Shown here: piece after piece, positions 42,195 through 51,977 of the stretch
Layout: each line of letters starts with the position of its first letter
Numbering within the stretch: the stretch's first letter is position 1
From: JAXDAY01 sp034679345
Lineage (GTDB): Bacteria; Eisenbacteria; RBG-16-71-46; CAIMUX01; VGJL01
Assembly: GCA_034679345.1 (NCBI GenBank)
Contig: JAXDAY010000030.1
Location: forward strand, 1 to 64,000
Reading direction: 5' to 3'
DNA length: 64,000 nt
Notes under the pieces: model-generated
Seen by the model: the letters and a program-made list of their open reading frames with translations, nothing else
The model's database searches: none
Told to the model about the DNA's origin: nothing
Program-made: the position numbers and the translations under genes

Positions 42195-45100
42195 GCAGAT
42201 AGAATCCGGGAGCGGCGCTGCGGCCCGAGCGATCCCTCCGGTCCCATTGGATCGTCATCGGTCCGCCGATCGTGCCCGCCTGCTGACCATCGAGTTGCCA
42301 GACCACCCGCCCCTCGATGTCGCGCAGCGTTAGCTCGATCTCCTCGACGGGCGTGCCGGGAGGCAGATCGACCTCGAAACGGCAGTGAGTCGTCACCGGA
42401 TGGGGGAAGGGCCCTTCGAGTCGCAGCGCGCCCCCTCCGGAGGGAGTCGCCTCGACACGGTCGCTCTCGTTGCCCGAGACGTCGACGGCGGCCACGGCAT
42501 AGGCGATCGCCGAGGAGTGGATCTCGATCTCGTGGACCCCGGCCGGGATCGGAGCCTCGTTCCACCGAGACCAAACTCCATCCACAAACGCCAGATCGAC
42601 GAAGTAGCCGGCGAGATCGGGATCCGGGGAGGGCTCCCACGAGAGCCGGACCCCGCCTCCGTCGCCCAAGCCCTCGCAGCGCACTCCGGTCGGCTTCTGC
42701 GGAGGTGCGAGGTCGAGCGCCGGCGTTTCGAAGCGGACGACGTTGGACAGAGGCGAGACCTGTCCAGCCGGGCCGATCGCGCGGACCGCCGCCCAGTAGA
42801 CGCTCCCTGCTTCGAGCCTCTCCCATCGGATCGAACGGCCCTCGCCCGCTCCTCCCGGGGCAGGAGGTTCGGGGTGGATCGTCGCGCTGCTCCACGTCGA
42901 GTCGTCCAGCGGGATCGTCGCGAGGGCGGCCTCGAATCGAGCCGGGCCACCGCTGTCTCCGAAGCCGAGCGGGTGGCGGAACTCAAGCGATACGGCCGTC
43001 TCCTCGACCGCGACGATCGTGAGGTCCTCGGGGGGCGCGATCGTCTCGACCGTATCGGGCGGCTCCTCCGGCGCGGGCATCGTCACCCACGCGCCGGCGG
43101 CGAAGGCCGAGAGCTGCCCGGCGGCGTCACGCGCCCGGATTGCGAGGCCGTACGACGAGCCGGGAATGAGACCTCCCAGAATCGCCCGCTCCGGGCTTCC
43201 GGCGGGCTGGGGCGCGGCCAGGGATTCCGCTGAGTCCGCGGCGCGCTCCCAGTCCTCGGGTGTATCGATCGGCTCTCCCGCCAGGATGCGCAGGAGGTAG
43301 GCCGAGGCGCTTCCTTCGAGGCTGTCTTCGCCGACGGCCGTCCAGCGAAGCTCGAGCGAATCGGGGGCCAGCGCCGTTGCGGCGAGGTCGAGGATCGCCG
43401 CCGGAGGCGGATCCGGCGTCTCCACGGGGATCTCCGGCAGCACGGCCACGATCGAGTTTCCGAGCGCGCCGAGGAGCCCCTCGCGGTTCTCCGCGCGGAG
43501 GGCCAGAGCATAGCTGCCGCCCGGCTCGAGCGGCTCCAAACGCAACGAGTCAAGGGAGCCGGGGGCGGATGGAATCGGGAGCGCTCCGTCCCAGAGCTCG
43601 GCGGCGGCCCAATCTTCTTCCGTCACGATCGGTTCGCCGCCTTCTCGGATCGCAAGCAAGATCCTCGCGGCGGATTCTTCCGTCTCGCCCACGCCCGGCG
43701 AGGTCCATCGCAGGTCGCACCCGGTCGAGTCGGCGCGCACGAGAACCAGATCACGGATCGGATCCGGCGGCGGAAGGGGCGGGGGCGGCGGAGGCGGCTC
43801 CTGCGCGGTATCGAAGAAGAAGGGGCTCGGGAGTCCTCCGAAGAGGGAGGAGTCGTCCTGGGCGCGGATCGCCAAGCAGTATCGCGTTCCGGGCAAGAGT
43901 CCCCGGACGGTCCACTCCTCGAGGGTTCCGGCAATCGAGGGCCTCGGCATTCCCGTAGTGTCGGGGACGGCGGATTCCGCCCAATCCTCCTCGCTCTCGA
44001 TGGCGATCGACGGGCGGAGCCTCGCATGGTAACTCGTCGCGGCGCCGGACATCCCGTCGTCGCCCGGGGCCGTCCAGCCGATCCGCGCCGAATCCAGGCC
44101 CGCGTGAATCAGGTGGAGATCGACGATCGTCGCCGGCGGACTTGGAGGAAGCACCTCGGCGGTAGTGAAGGCGAGCGGAGGGTTCAGCGGGCCGATGTTG
44201 CCCGCCTCGTCGCGCGCCCTCAGCGCGACTCCGTAACGGGTTCCGGCGCGCAGCGCCCTGAGCGTGTAACTCTGGGGCGTCCCCGCCGCGGCCGGATGCA
44301 CCATGGCCGTATCGGTCAAGGGAACGGCGATTCCCCAGTCGATCTCCGTCTCGATCGGGCGGCCCTGGAGCAGACGGAGCTCGTATCTCTCGGCCGTTCC
44401 CAGATCACCGTCGTCGCCTGGAGCCGTCCATGCGAGATCCGCCGTGTTCTCGCTCACGGCCGTCACGGCGAGATCGACGACCGCTGCGGGAGCCTCCTCG
44501 TCCAGATGCGGCGGCGGCGGAGACTCCTCTCCGGCCTCGGCGGTGATCGGATTCGAAAGCCCCGAGCGATTGCCCACCTCATCCGTCGACCGCACCGCGA
44601 ATCCGTACATGGCGCCGGGCTTCAAACCCTCGACCCGGAATGACTCCATCGCCCCCGCCACTGCGGGATCCGGCAGGGGAGGCGGCGCAAGGGCCGCTTC
44701 GGCCCAGTCGGCTTCGCTCTCGATCGCGCGACCCATCAGGGAACGGATCTCGTAGGAGGCGGCCCGTCCGATCATCCCGTCGTCTCCCGGAGCCGTCCAT
44801 CGCAGATCGACCGCGCCGCTTGCTCCCGTGATCGCCTCGAGATCATGGATGTCCGCCGGGGGCGTTGTGTCGACCGGCGGAGGCGGCGCATCGAGGGTCC
44901 GGGCGGTGAAAGGAGCCGACAGAGGGCCGAGATTCCCCGCCTCGTCCTCCATGCGAACGGCGAATCCATAGAGCGTCCCGCCGCTCAAGCCGCTCACGCG
45001 AAAGTCGTCCGCCACGCCGGCGGGCGGCGGGGGGTCGGGCAGGTTGACCGGGACAGAGGAACTCCAATCGTCCTCGCTCTGGATGGCCGATCCGACGCGA

Positions 45101-46851
45101 TAGCGGAGGCGGGTCCTCGTGGCGATTCCCTGCCCGCCGTCGTCGCCGGAAGCGATCCATCCGAGGTGGACGTGGTTCGATCCAGCGGTGATGAGCGTGA
45201 CATCCTCCACGACTCCGGGGGGAGTGGTGTCGAGGAAGATGGAGGTCGTCGCTTCCGCGGGGTTGGAGAGAACTGGCTCCGGACGGCCGCGAGTCCATGT
45301 GCGGACGGCGAAGTGATAGGTCGTGCCGTTCGCCAACCCGGCGACGTCGATCGCGACCGGGCTCCCCGGCGTCGCATAGATCGGGTTGCCCGCATAGGAC
45401 GTCGCCGATTCCCAGTTCTCTGTGCTCAGCGGCTCGGTCCCATAGCGGAGCTCGTAGGAGTCGGCCTCGTTGTGCTCGCCGTCCGGAGCCGTCCAGGTAA
45501 CGCGGATCGCCTCCTCGCCCAGCGATTGCGCGCCGAGATCGACGACGGGCAGCCATAGGGTGAAGCGCGTGTCCTCGGGCGGCACGTCCAAGAGCGGAGT
45601 CTGCGCCGGATTGACCTCGACCATCCCGCGAGTGAATGCGCGGACGTAGAGCGTGTCCGAGCCCATTGTCTCGCGCGAGAAATCCCCGAGGGGGAGCCCG
45701 AAGTCCCAGTTGAACTCGGGCTGCCATTCGGGCATCCGCTGATCCCGCGTGTAGCAGAAGTAGCCGTCGCCGAGCATCGCCGTGCCGAGGCCGAAGCGCA
45801 TCTGCCGGAGGTTCTCTTCCCGCGTCAGCCGCGATTCTTCCCAGGTCTGGATCCAGGAGACGTCCCAACCCTTCAGGTGGTCCTCGACCGGCTTGTCGAA
45901 GGCCCACTCCGTCCAGAGGTAGCCCGCGCCCCAGTTGTTCTGCGGATCGTAGGGCGGAGTGATCCCGTAGAAGTAGTCCCACCAGTCGGCCCAGGTTGGG
46001 CAGCAGCCCCGCATCCAGTTCTCGAGTTTCATCCCCGAGAGCCGGGTCCTCCACCAGGGGCCGAGGTAGTGTGAGTTCTCGTTGATCGTGAAGACGAAGT
46101 CATCGGGGAAGGTCTCATCCAGGATCTCGTAGAAGATCTCGTTCTCGGCCCGGAACAGGACGCTCAGCGGATCCTCGTTCCCTCCCGTCGAACAGGTGTG
46201 ATAGACGCCTTCGGCGATCCCGTCGCGGTCCGGATCGGCATTGGCGTATAGCTGCCACCCATAGGAGCCGAGGCAATCGACGAGGATCTCGAACATGAAC
46301 CCGTTGTAGGCGGTGCGCGAGTCCCAGCTCCACGGCTCCCAGTACCGTCCCGAGAGGGCGATGTCCGAAAGGGCTCGGGAGGCGATCCACTCGGCCGCGC
46401 GCATCCCTTTCGAGGAGCCAAAGGTCCCCACGGGGCAGTGGGCGGTCCAGTTGAGAATCATATGATTCCCGTCGGTGATGATCTCGCCCGTGGTGTCGCG
46501 CAGATACCAGTCGTTCTTGTACGCGTAGACGCTTGCGAGACGCTTGAAGCTCCAGAGCGTGTCCGGCATCCACCAGGCGCTGTCGCCCTCGAACGCCTCG
46601 ACATGCTGGGGCATGGCCATCCACAGATAGCGTTGGTCGGGATTGCGCTCGCGCAGGCCCTGGATCGTCGCGGGGCGTTCCATGCAGACGAGGACGTCGT
46701 ACCAAGAGAGGGTATCCTGCACCGATTCGGGCAGCAGGTTGACCGCCGAGGTGTAGGCGAGAACCTTGGGGTAGTTCTCCACACCCGGCACCGCCTGTGT
46801 CGTGCCCGGAATCGCCGTGATGATGCCAATCGTGATGAGTAGACGCTTCAC
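42139..46851 (-). CDS. 1570-residue surface protein: glycoside-hydrolase-like head, nine fibronectin-III-like repeats, sorting tail
   Basis: GTG start at 46851, with a signal peptide (about 1-20). Residues ~30-420 look like a TIM-barrel of the putative glycoside hydrolase kind (GHL15-like: 'WYDVLVCMERP', 'DWYLRDTTGEIITDG', 'LYANADPDRDGIAEG'). Then come nine fibronectin-III-like units starting near residues 427, 544, 659, 782, 901, 1026, 1143, 1268 and 1379, each of ~120 residues and most with 'WTAPGDDG' and a later I-x-(S/T)-E-x-D-W motif. The last ~100 residues are a FlgD-like tail with 'PFPHP' and 'GFYLLTIEAGAERIQRR'. Cell-surface or released. Carbohydrate binding or hydrolysis is inferred, and the active-site residues are not identified. 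Confidence 0.72.
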   Translation of the reverse strand: MKRLLITIGIITAIPGTTQAVPGVENYPKVLAYTSAVNLLPESVQDTLSWYDVLVCMERPATIQGLRERNPDQRYLWMAMPQHVEAFEGDSAWWMPDTLWSFKRLASVYAYKNDWYLRDTTGEIITDGNHMILNWTAHCPVGTFGSSKGMRAAEWIASRALSDIALSGRYWEPWSWDSRTAYNGFMFEILVDCLGSYGWQLYANADPDRDGIAEGVYHTCSTGGNEDPLSVLFRAENEIFYEILDETFPDDFVFTINENSHYLGPWWRTRLSGMKLENWMRGCCPTWADWWDYFYGITPPYDPQNNWGAGYLWTEWAFDKPVEDHLKGWDVSWIQTWEESRLTREENLRQMRFGLGTAMLGDGYFCYTRDQRMPEWQPEFNWDFGLPLGDFSRETMGSDTLYVRAFTRGMVEVNPAQTPLLDVPPEDTRFTLWLPVVDLGAQSLGEEAIRVTWTAPDGEHNEADSYELRYGTEPLSTENWESATSYAGNPIYATPGSPVAIDVAGLANGTTYHFAVRTWTRGRPEPVLSNPAEATTSIFLDTTPPGVVEDVTLITAGSNHVHLGWIASGDDGGQGIATRTRLRYRVGSAIQSEDDWSSSVPVNLPDPPPPAGVADDFRVSGLSGGTLYGFAVRMEDEAGNLGPLSAPFTARTLDAPPPPVDTTPPADIHDLEAITGASGAVDLRWTAPGDDGMIGRAASYEIRSLMGRAIESEADWAEAALAPPPLPDPAVAGAMESFRVEGLKPGAMYGFAVRSTDEVGNRSGLSNPITAEAGEESPPPPHLDEEAPAAVVDLAVTAVSENTADLAWTAPGDDGDLGTAERYELRLLQGRPIETEIDWGIAVPLTDTAMVHPAAAGTPQSYTLRALRAGTRYGVALRARDEAGNIGPLNPPLAFTTAEVLPPSPPATIVDLHLIHAGLDSARIGWTAPGDDGMSGAATSYHARLRPSIAIESEEDWAESAVPDTTGMPRPSIAGTLEEWTVRGLLPGTRYCLAIRAQDDSSLFGGLPSPFFFDTAQEPPPPPPPLPPPDPIRDLVLVRADSTGCDLRWTSPGVGETEESAARILLAIREGGEPIVTEEDWAAAELWDGALPIPSAPGSLDSLRLEPLEPGGSYALALRAENREGLLGALGNSIVAVLPEIPVETPDPPPAAILDLAATALAPDSLELRWTAVGEDSLEGSASAYLLRILAGEPIDTPEDWERAADSAESLAAPQPAGSPERAILGGLIPGSSYGLAIRARDAAGQLSAFAAGAWVTMPAPEEPPDTVETIAPPEDLTIVAVEETAVSLEFRHPLGFGDSGGPARFEAALATIPLDDSTWSSATIHPEPPAPGGAGEGRSIRWERLEAGSVYWAAVRAIGPAGQVSPLSNVVRFETPALDLAPPQKPTGVRCEGLGDGGGVRLSWEPSPDPDLAGYFVDLAFVDGVWSRWNEAPIPAGVHEIEIHSSAIAYAVAAVDVSGNESDRVEATPSGGGALRLEGPFPHPVTTHCRFEVDLPPGTPVEEIELTLRDIEGRVVWQLDGQQAGTIGGPMTIQWDRRDRSGRSAAPGFYLLTIEAGAERIQRRIFLAP

Positions 46852-46978
46852 GGTGCGTTCAAATTACCAGAACCGTTCCGTCTAGAAAAACGCGCAAGAT
46901 CGCAGGTTACGAACTTTAGTGGGCTTCCGGCCGATGCAAACTGCACGCTCGCGCCGAGATCTGCACGACCGGGGGAAG

Positions 46979-47007
46979 TTACGCGGCTTCCCGGGCTGTG
47001 GTATTCT
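46979..47007 (+). promoter_or_regulatory. Candidate promoter of htrA
   Basis: TTACGC (46979-46984), 17-base spacer ending in TGTGG, TATTCT (47002-47007). The -10 is preceded by CTGTGGTAT, as at the purC promoter. The -35 is weak. The 223-base gap (46852-47074) also must hold the promoter of the divergent fibronectin-repeat gene, for which no good match was seen. Confidence 0.45.
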
Positions 47008-47074
47008 GCCTCTTTCTCGCGCCGGGGAGAGAGTCGAGCCTGAAAGGCTCCCGGATCGAATCGGAGTGTGGAAC

Positions 47075-48313
47075 ATGCGCAGGTGGTTGCCGTTGGCCCT
47101 TTTCATCGCGGGAATCGCGGGGGGAGGACTGCTCTGGTCCTTCCTGGCGCAGCGTCCGGCTGCCACCCCTGCGGGCGGGGAAAACGTTTCGACGGAAAGC
47201 AGCGAGACGGCGCCGGAGTCGAGCCTGACCGTCAATGAGCCCCCCGCCCAGGATCTGCCTGACGTCCAGCAGAGCATCGAGGAGGGGCGGCGCAATGCCG
47301 TCGTCCGATCCGCGGAGAAGGTCGGACCTGCCGTGGTCTCGATCAGCGTCGTCCAGACCCGGTATGTGCGGGGACGGGTTCCCGCCGATCCCTTCGGATT
47401 CTTTTTTGACCGCTATCTGCCGGGCCCGATCTACAAGGAGCAGGTTCCGGTGCTCGGCTCGGGCGTGATCATCGATCGTGCGGGCGTGGTCCTGACCAAT
47501 GAGCATGTCGTGCGCGACGCCGAGCAGATCAAGGTGACACTGACCGACGGACGCACCTTCGATGCGCGGCTTGTCGGCGCCGACTCGAACTACGACCTCG
47601 CGGTCCTCAAGATGGCGGCGAGCGACATCCCGGTCGCGGAGCTTGGAGACTCCGAGCACGTCATGGTCGGCGAGTGGGCGATCGCCATCGGCAATCCATT
47701 CGGTTTCCTGCTGAACGAGTACCAGCCGAGCGTGAGCCTGGGCGTCATCAGCGCCAAGGGCCGGGACATCAAGCAGGCGGCCGGAACTGGCGGAATCTAC
47801 AAGAACATGATCCAGACCGACGCGGCGATCAACCCGGGCAACTCCGGGGGACCGTTGGTGAACGGCGAGGGAAAGGTGATCGGCATCAATACCTTCATCT
47901 TCACCGAATCGGGCGGATCCTTGGGGATCGGCTTCGCGATCCCGATCAATGACGCCATGCGCGTGGTGCGGGAGATTCTGCAGTACGGGAAGGTCCGAAG
48001 CGTCTGGACCGGAATCCGCGTCCGGCCGATCACGCCCTATCTCGCCGCCTACTTCAACATCCAGGATCGCCGGGGGTTGATTGTGGTCGAGCTGGAAGAA
48101 GGAAGCCCCGCCGATCGGGCGGGAATCCAGGTGGGCGACATCATCCGGAAGGTCAACGACGAGCCGGTCTGGAGCGCCGATCAGGCGAGTCGGCTGATCT
48201 TCGGCGCAGAAATCGGCGACCGCATCCGCCTCGCTGTGGAACGCGAGGGGACGCTGAGGGAGATCTCGGTTCGCCTCGAGGCGGAGCCGGTCCAAAGGGA
48301 AGAGTCTCGATGA
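47075..48313 (+). CDS. htrA: HtrA/DegQ-type periplasmic serine protease
   Basis: 412 residues. One N-terminal membrane anchor or signal (about 3-25), a Ser/Thr/Pro-rich linker, a chymotrypsin-like protease domain with H144 ('LTNEHVV'), D174 ('NYDLAVLK') and S257 ('NPGNSGGPL'), then one PDZ domain (about 315-400). Single-PDZ architecture is closer to DegS than to DegP. It is a quality-control protease for misfolded envelope proteins. GGAG lies a few bases before the ATG at 47075. The stop overlaps purB (ATGA), coupling it to purine genes. Confidence 0.92.
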   Translation: MRRWLPLALFIAGIAGGGLLWSFLAQRPAATPAGGENVSTESSETAPESSLTVNEPPAQDLPDVQQSIEEGRRNAVVRSAEKVGPAVVSISVVQTRYVRGRVPADPFGFFFDRYLPGPIYKEQVPVLGSGVIIDRAGVVLTNEHVVRDAEQIKVTLTDGRTFDARLVGADSNYDLAVLKMAASDIPVAELGDSEHVMVGEWAIAIGNPFGFLLNEYQPSVSLGVISAKGRDIKQAAGTGGIYKNMIQTDAAINPGNSGGPLVNGEGKVIGINTFIFTESGGSLGIGFAIPINDAMRVVREILQYGKVRSVWTGIRVRPITPYLAAYFNIQDRRGLIVVELEEGSPADRAGIQVGDIIRKVNDEPVWSADQASRLIFGAEIGDRIRLAVEREGTLREISVRLEAEPVQREESR

Positions 48314-49620
48314 TCCCCCGCTACACCCGCCGGGAGATGGGACGGCTCTTCACCGACGAGCATCGATTCCGGGTCTGGCTTGACGTGGAGATCGCTCACC
48401 TGGAGACGCTCGAGGAGCACGGGCTCGCTCCCGCTGGGACAGCGGCGGCGGTTCGAGCGCACGGCCGGGTGCGACCCGCGCGGGTCAAGGAGCTGGAGGC
48501 GACCCTCCACCACGACGTGATCGCCTTCCTGACGAGTGTGGGTGAGGAGCTTGGTCCCGAGAAGGCGCACCTTCACTACGGCATGACTTCCTCGGATCTT
48601 GTCGACACCGCGCAAGCGCTGATTCTACGGGAGGCGGCCTCGAGGATCGCGGCGGACTGGGAACGCCTGGGGAGGATTCTGCGTGGGCTCGCCGAGCGGT
48701 ACCGGGGACTGCCGTGCGTGGGCCGGACGCACGGGGTGCACGCCGAGCCGATCACCTTCGGGTTCAAGATCCTCGGCTGGTTCGCGGAGTGCGAGCGGCA
48801 GGCCGCGCGCTTCGGCGAGGCCCGTGAAGGCGTCTCCTACGGGAAGCTATCCGGAGCGGTCGGCACGGCCGCGCATCTCCCGCTCTCGATCGAGGAAGGG
48901 GTGATGCGGCGGCTCGGCCTGCGGGCGGAGCCGGTCGCCACCCAGGTGGTTCCGCGGGACCGTCATGCGCATCTGCTCTCCGTGCTCGCCGGGATGGGCG
49001 TGACCGTGGAGCGGATCGCGACGGAGATCCGCCATCTACAGAAGACCGAGGTGCGCGAGGTCGAAGAGCCCTTCGGCGCGGGGCAGAAGGGCTCCTCCGC
49101 GATGCCGCACAAGCGCAACCCGATCCTGTGCGAGAGGATTGCGGGCCTGGCGCGGCTGCTGCGCGGCTACGCGATCGTCGGACTCGAGGACGTCCCGCTC
49201 TGGCACGAGCGAGATATCAGCCACTCCTCCGCGGAGCGCGTCGCGCTCGCCGACGCCTTCACGGCGCTCGACTATATGATCGATCGGCTCCGCTTCGTCC
49301 TCGAAGGGCTCGTCGTGCGGCCCGCTGCGATGCAGACGAATCTCGACGCCACGGGCGGGCTCGTCTACTCGCAGCGCGTTCTGCTCGCGCTCACCGAGGC
49401 ATGGGGGGACCGGGAACGGGCCTACCATGTCGTTCAGGGGCACGCGATGTCTGCGTGGGAGGGCGGAGCCTCGTTTCGCGACCGGCTGGCCGGCGACGCG
49501 CAGGTCGTCGACGCGCTCGGATCCGACCGGCTCGCCGTCCTCTTCGATCCCGAGGGCTTCTTCACCAGTCTTCCGCAGATCTTCGAACGGGTACTCGCCA
49601 CCAAGTGGGGGGGGATTTGA
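48310..49620 (+). CDS. purB: Adenylosuccinate lyase
   Basis: 436 residues. It removes fumarate from SAICAR and adenylosuccinate, and so works after PurC. The fumarase-superfamily signature is 'GSSAMPHKRNPILCERI'; 'HYGMTSSDLVDTA' and 'GRTHGVHAEPITFG' are the other two active-site regions. The protein is of the shorter, Bacillus-like type. It starts in the htrA stop, with no terminator between. Stop overlaps purL (TTGA). Confidence 0.97.
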   Translation: MIPRYTRREMGRLFTDEHRFRVWLDVEIAHLETLEEHGLAPAGTAAAVRAHGRVRPARVKELEATLHHDVIAFLTSVGEELGPEKAHLHYGMTSSDLVDTAQALILREAASRIAADWERLGRILRGLAERYRGLPCVGRTHGVHAEPITFGFKILGWFAECERQAARFGEAREGVSYGKLSGAVGTAAHLPLSIEEGVMRRLGLRAEPVATQVVPRDRHAHLLSVLAGMGVTVERIATEIRHLQKTEVREVEEPFGAGQKGSSAMPHKRNPILCERIAGLARLLRGYAIVGLEDVPLWHERDISHSSAERVALADAFTALDYMIDRLRFVLEGLVVRPAAMQTNLDATGGLVYSQRVLLALTEAWGDRERAYHVVQGHAMSAWEGGASFRDRLAGDAQVVDALGSDRLAVLFDPEGFFTSLPQIFERVLATKWGGI

Positions 49621-51977
49621 TCCAGACGATTCGACTCCTGGGTGTGGAGGCGGAGGAGGCACGGCGGGAGCTCGAGCGGCACGGGATCCGCGCGGAACCG
49701 GCGGAGCTGATCGGCGTCGCGCGCCGTTTGGGCAGGGATCTCACCGTCCCCGAGGCATTCCTGCTCGATGTCTCCTTCAGCGAGCACTGCTCCTACAAGA
49801 GCAGCCGGCGTTTTCTGAAGGCGTTGCTTCCGCCGATCGCGCGTCACGTGATCCTCGGTCCGGGGGAGGATGCGGGGGTCGTGGACCTCGGCACGGTCGA
49901 GGGAGATCGCTATGCCCTCGTCGTCGCCCACGAGAGCCACAACCACCCCTCGCAGCTTCTGCCGGTCGAGGGGGCGGCGACCGGGATCGGCGGCATCGTG
50001 CGGGACGTCTACTGCATGGGAGCCGACGTGATCGGCGTGCTCGACGGTCTACGCTTCGGCGATCTCGACGGCGTCAACGGCGCCACGGCCCGCGGAGTCG
50101 CGCGCGGCGTGATCCGGGGGATCTGGGAGTACGGAAACGCCCTCGGCGTGCCCAACCTCGGTGGCGATCTCGCCTTCGACGCCTGCTACGACGACAACTG
50201 CCTCGTCAACGTCGTCGCGCTCGGCATCGCGCGGGCGGATGAGATCATCCGGAGCCGGGTTCCGGAGGCGGCCAGGCGAGAGCCCTACGTCCTCGTGCTG
50301 ATCGGCAAGCCGACGGATCGATCCGGACTTGGGGGCGCCTCATTCGCCTCGAAGATCCTCGATCCCGAGGCGGCGGAGACGAATCTCGGGGCGGTCCAGA
50401 TTCACGATCCTTTCCTGAAACGCGTGCTGGTGGAGGCGACAAAGGAAGTCTGGAACCTCATTCGCGCGAGCGGCGACGAAGTGGGATTCAAGGACCTCGG
50501 CGCGGGAGGGTTTGGCGGCGCCAGTTCCGAGCTGGCGCTCGCGGGGGGATTCGGCGCGGAGATCCGTCTGGACGAGCTGCCCGCAGCCGACGCCGAGCCC
50601 AACCCGGCGCACCTCCTGGTCGGCGAGACGCAGGAGCGCTTCGTTTGGGCGATTCCGGAGAGGATCGCCGCCGATGTGCTGGCGATCTACAACGAGCATT
50701 TCGATCTGCCCGGAATCTACCCCGGCGCCTGCGCCCGTGTCGTCGGCCGGGTGATCGAGGAGAAGCGGTACCGCTGCTCATGGAACGGTCAAATGGCGGT
50801 TGATCTCCCCGCGGAGATCCTCGAGGAGGCGCCAACCTACGATCGGCCCGTGCGCGCGCGCGCGATCGCAGGCGAGGAGGGTTCGCTCCCGGAGCCGGAA
50901 GATTGGCAATCGTTCGCGGAGAGGCTGATGTCCCACCCCGCGCTCTGCAGCCGCGCGCACGTCTATCGCCACTACGACTCTGAGGTGCGTGGCGAGGCCC
51001 TCATCCGCCCGGGCGAGGCCGATGGCGGAGTCTGCCGCCCGATTGCGGGCGGGTTCTTGGGGATCGCCGTCTCCCTGGACGGCAACGCGCGCTGGTGCGA
51101 CCTGGATCCCTACAACGGCGCCGCTGCGACCGTGGTGGAAGCGGTCCGCAACGTCGTTTCCGTGGGGGCGCGTCCGCTCGCGCTCACCGACTGCCTGAAC
51201 TTCGGCTCGCCGGAGGATCCGGAATGCCTCTGGGAGTTCCAGGAGTGCCTACGAGGGATGAGGGACGCGTGCATCGCGCTGGGGCTTCTCGACGGATCCG
51301 CCGACGCGCTACCGGTCGTCTCGGGAAACGTCTCCTTCTACAACCAGTCGGCGGGAGGAGCGCGCATCCGGCCGACCCCGATCATCGCCTGCTTCGGCCG
51401 CATCGACGACTGGCGCAGGAGTCTTCGGCCGCATGTTCAGAGTCCCGGCAGCGGGATCTTCATGCTCGGCCATGCCGCAAAGGCGCTCGGGGGTTCACCC
51501 GCTCTCGATCTGCTCTCCCGGTCCGATCTCCGTCTGGCGCCGCCGCGTCCCGTCTTGGCCCGCGAGCGGCTGCACCTGCAGGCCGCGCTGGGCGCCATCG
51601 AGGAAGGCCTCGTCATCGCCTGCCATGACTTCGCCGAGGGGGGGCTCCTCGCGGCGGCCCTGGAGATGCTCATGCGCGAGGATGGCCCGACCGGCCTGGG
51701 TCTCGAGCTCGCCCTCCCCGACACGTCGATGGGTCGTGCCGAGTTTCTGCTCAGCGAGAGCGGCGGCTTTCTCTTCGAGGTCGAGGCTTCGCTCGAGGAG
51801 CATTTCCGCGAGTCGATCCGCCGGGAAGGGGTCGAGGCGATCCGCCTGGGACGCGTCGTCGAGACCCCGCGGCTTCGAATCGCCGGCGGGGGAGTTCCGA
51901 CGATCGAGCTGGACCTGCGACCGATCCACCGAGCATGGGCGGAGCGCCTGGGACCCTGGATGGAAGGAGGGGCATGA
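49617..51977 (+). CDS. purL: FGAM synthase large subunit, small-type PurL
   Basis: 786 residues, small-type as in Bacillus and archaea, unlike the ~1300-residue enzyme that contains PurS- and PurQ-like parts. It converts FGAR to FGAM with ammonia from PurQ. 'SFSEHCSYKSSR', 'VAHESHNHPSQLLPVEGAATG' (two blocks), 'GGDLAFD' and 'HDFAEGGLLAAALEM' are the PurL signatures. The start is TTG at 49617, inside the purB stop with a G-rich run in front; no ATG or GTG keeps the expected N-terminus. It needs PurQ and PurS partners, and the next two genes can supply them. Confidence 0.93.
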   Translation: MIQTIRLLGVEAEEARRELERHGIRAEPAELIGVARRLGRDLTVPEAFLLDVSFSEHCSYKSSRRFLKALLPPIARHVILGPGEDAGVVDLGTVEGDRYALVVAHESHNHPSQLLPVEGAATGIGGIVRDVYCMGADVIGVLDGLRFGDLDGVNGATARGVARGVIRGIWEYGNALGVPNLGGDLAFDACYDDNCLVNVVALGIARADEIIRSRVPEAARREPYVLVLIGKPTDRSGLGGASFASKILDPEAAETNLGAVQIHDPFLKRVLVEATKEVWNLIRASGDEVGFKDLGAGGFGGASSELALAGGFGAEIRLDELPAADAEPNPAHLLVGETQERFVWAIPERIAADVLAIYNEHFDLPGIYPGACARVVGRVIEEKRYRCSWNGQMAVDLPAEILEEAPTYDRPVRARAIAGEEGSLPEPEDWQSFAERLMSHPALCSRAHVYRHYDSEVRGEALIRPGEADGGVCRPIAGGFLGIAVSLDGNARWCDLDPYNGAAATVVEAVRNVVSVGARPLALTDCLNFGSPEDPECLWEFQECLRGMRDACIALGLLDGSADALPVVSGNVSFYNQSAGGARIRPTPIIACFGRIDDWRRSLRPHVQSPGSGIFMLGHAAKALGGSPALDLLSRSDLRLAPPRPVLARERLHLQAALGAIEEGLVIACHDFAEGGLLAAALEMLMREDGPTGLGLELALPDTSMGRAEFLLSESGGFLFEVEASLEEHFRESIRREGVEAIRLGRVVETPRLRIAGGGVPTIELDLRPIHRAWAERLGPWMEGGA

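Noticed and set aside
42400..45600. Regularly spaced DNA repeats that could suggest a tandem array or CRISPR
   Set aside because: The period (~120 codons) and changes in third positions show protein-level fibronectin-like repeats; no exact DNA repeat with spacers was seen.
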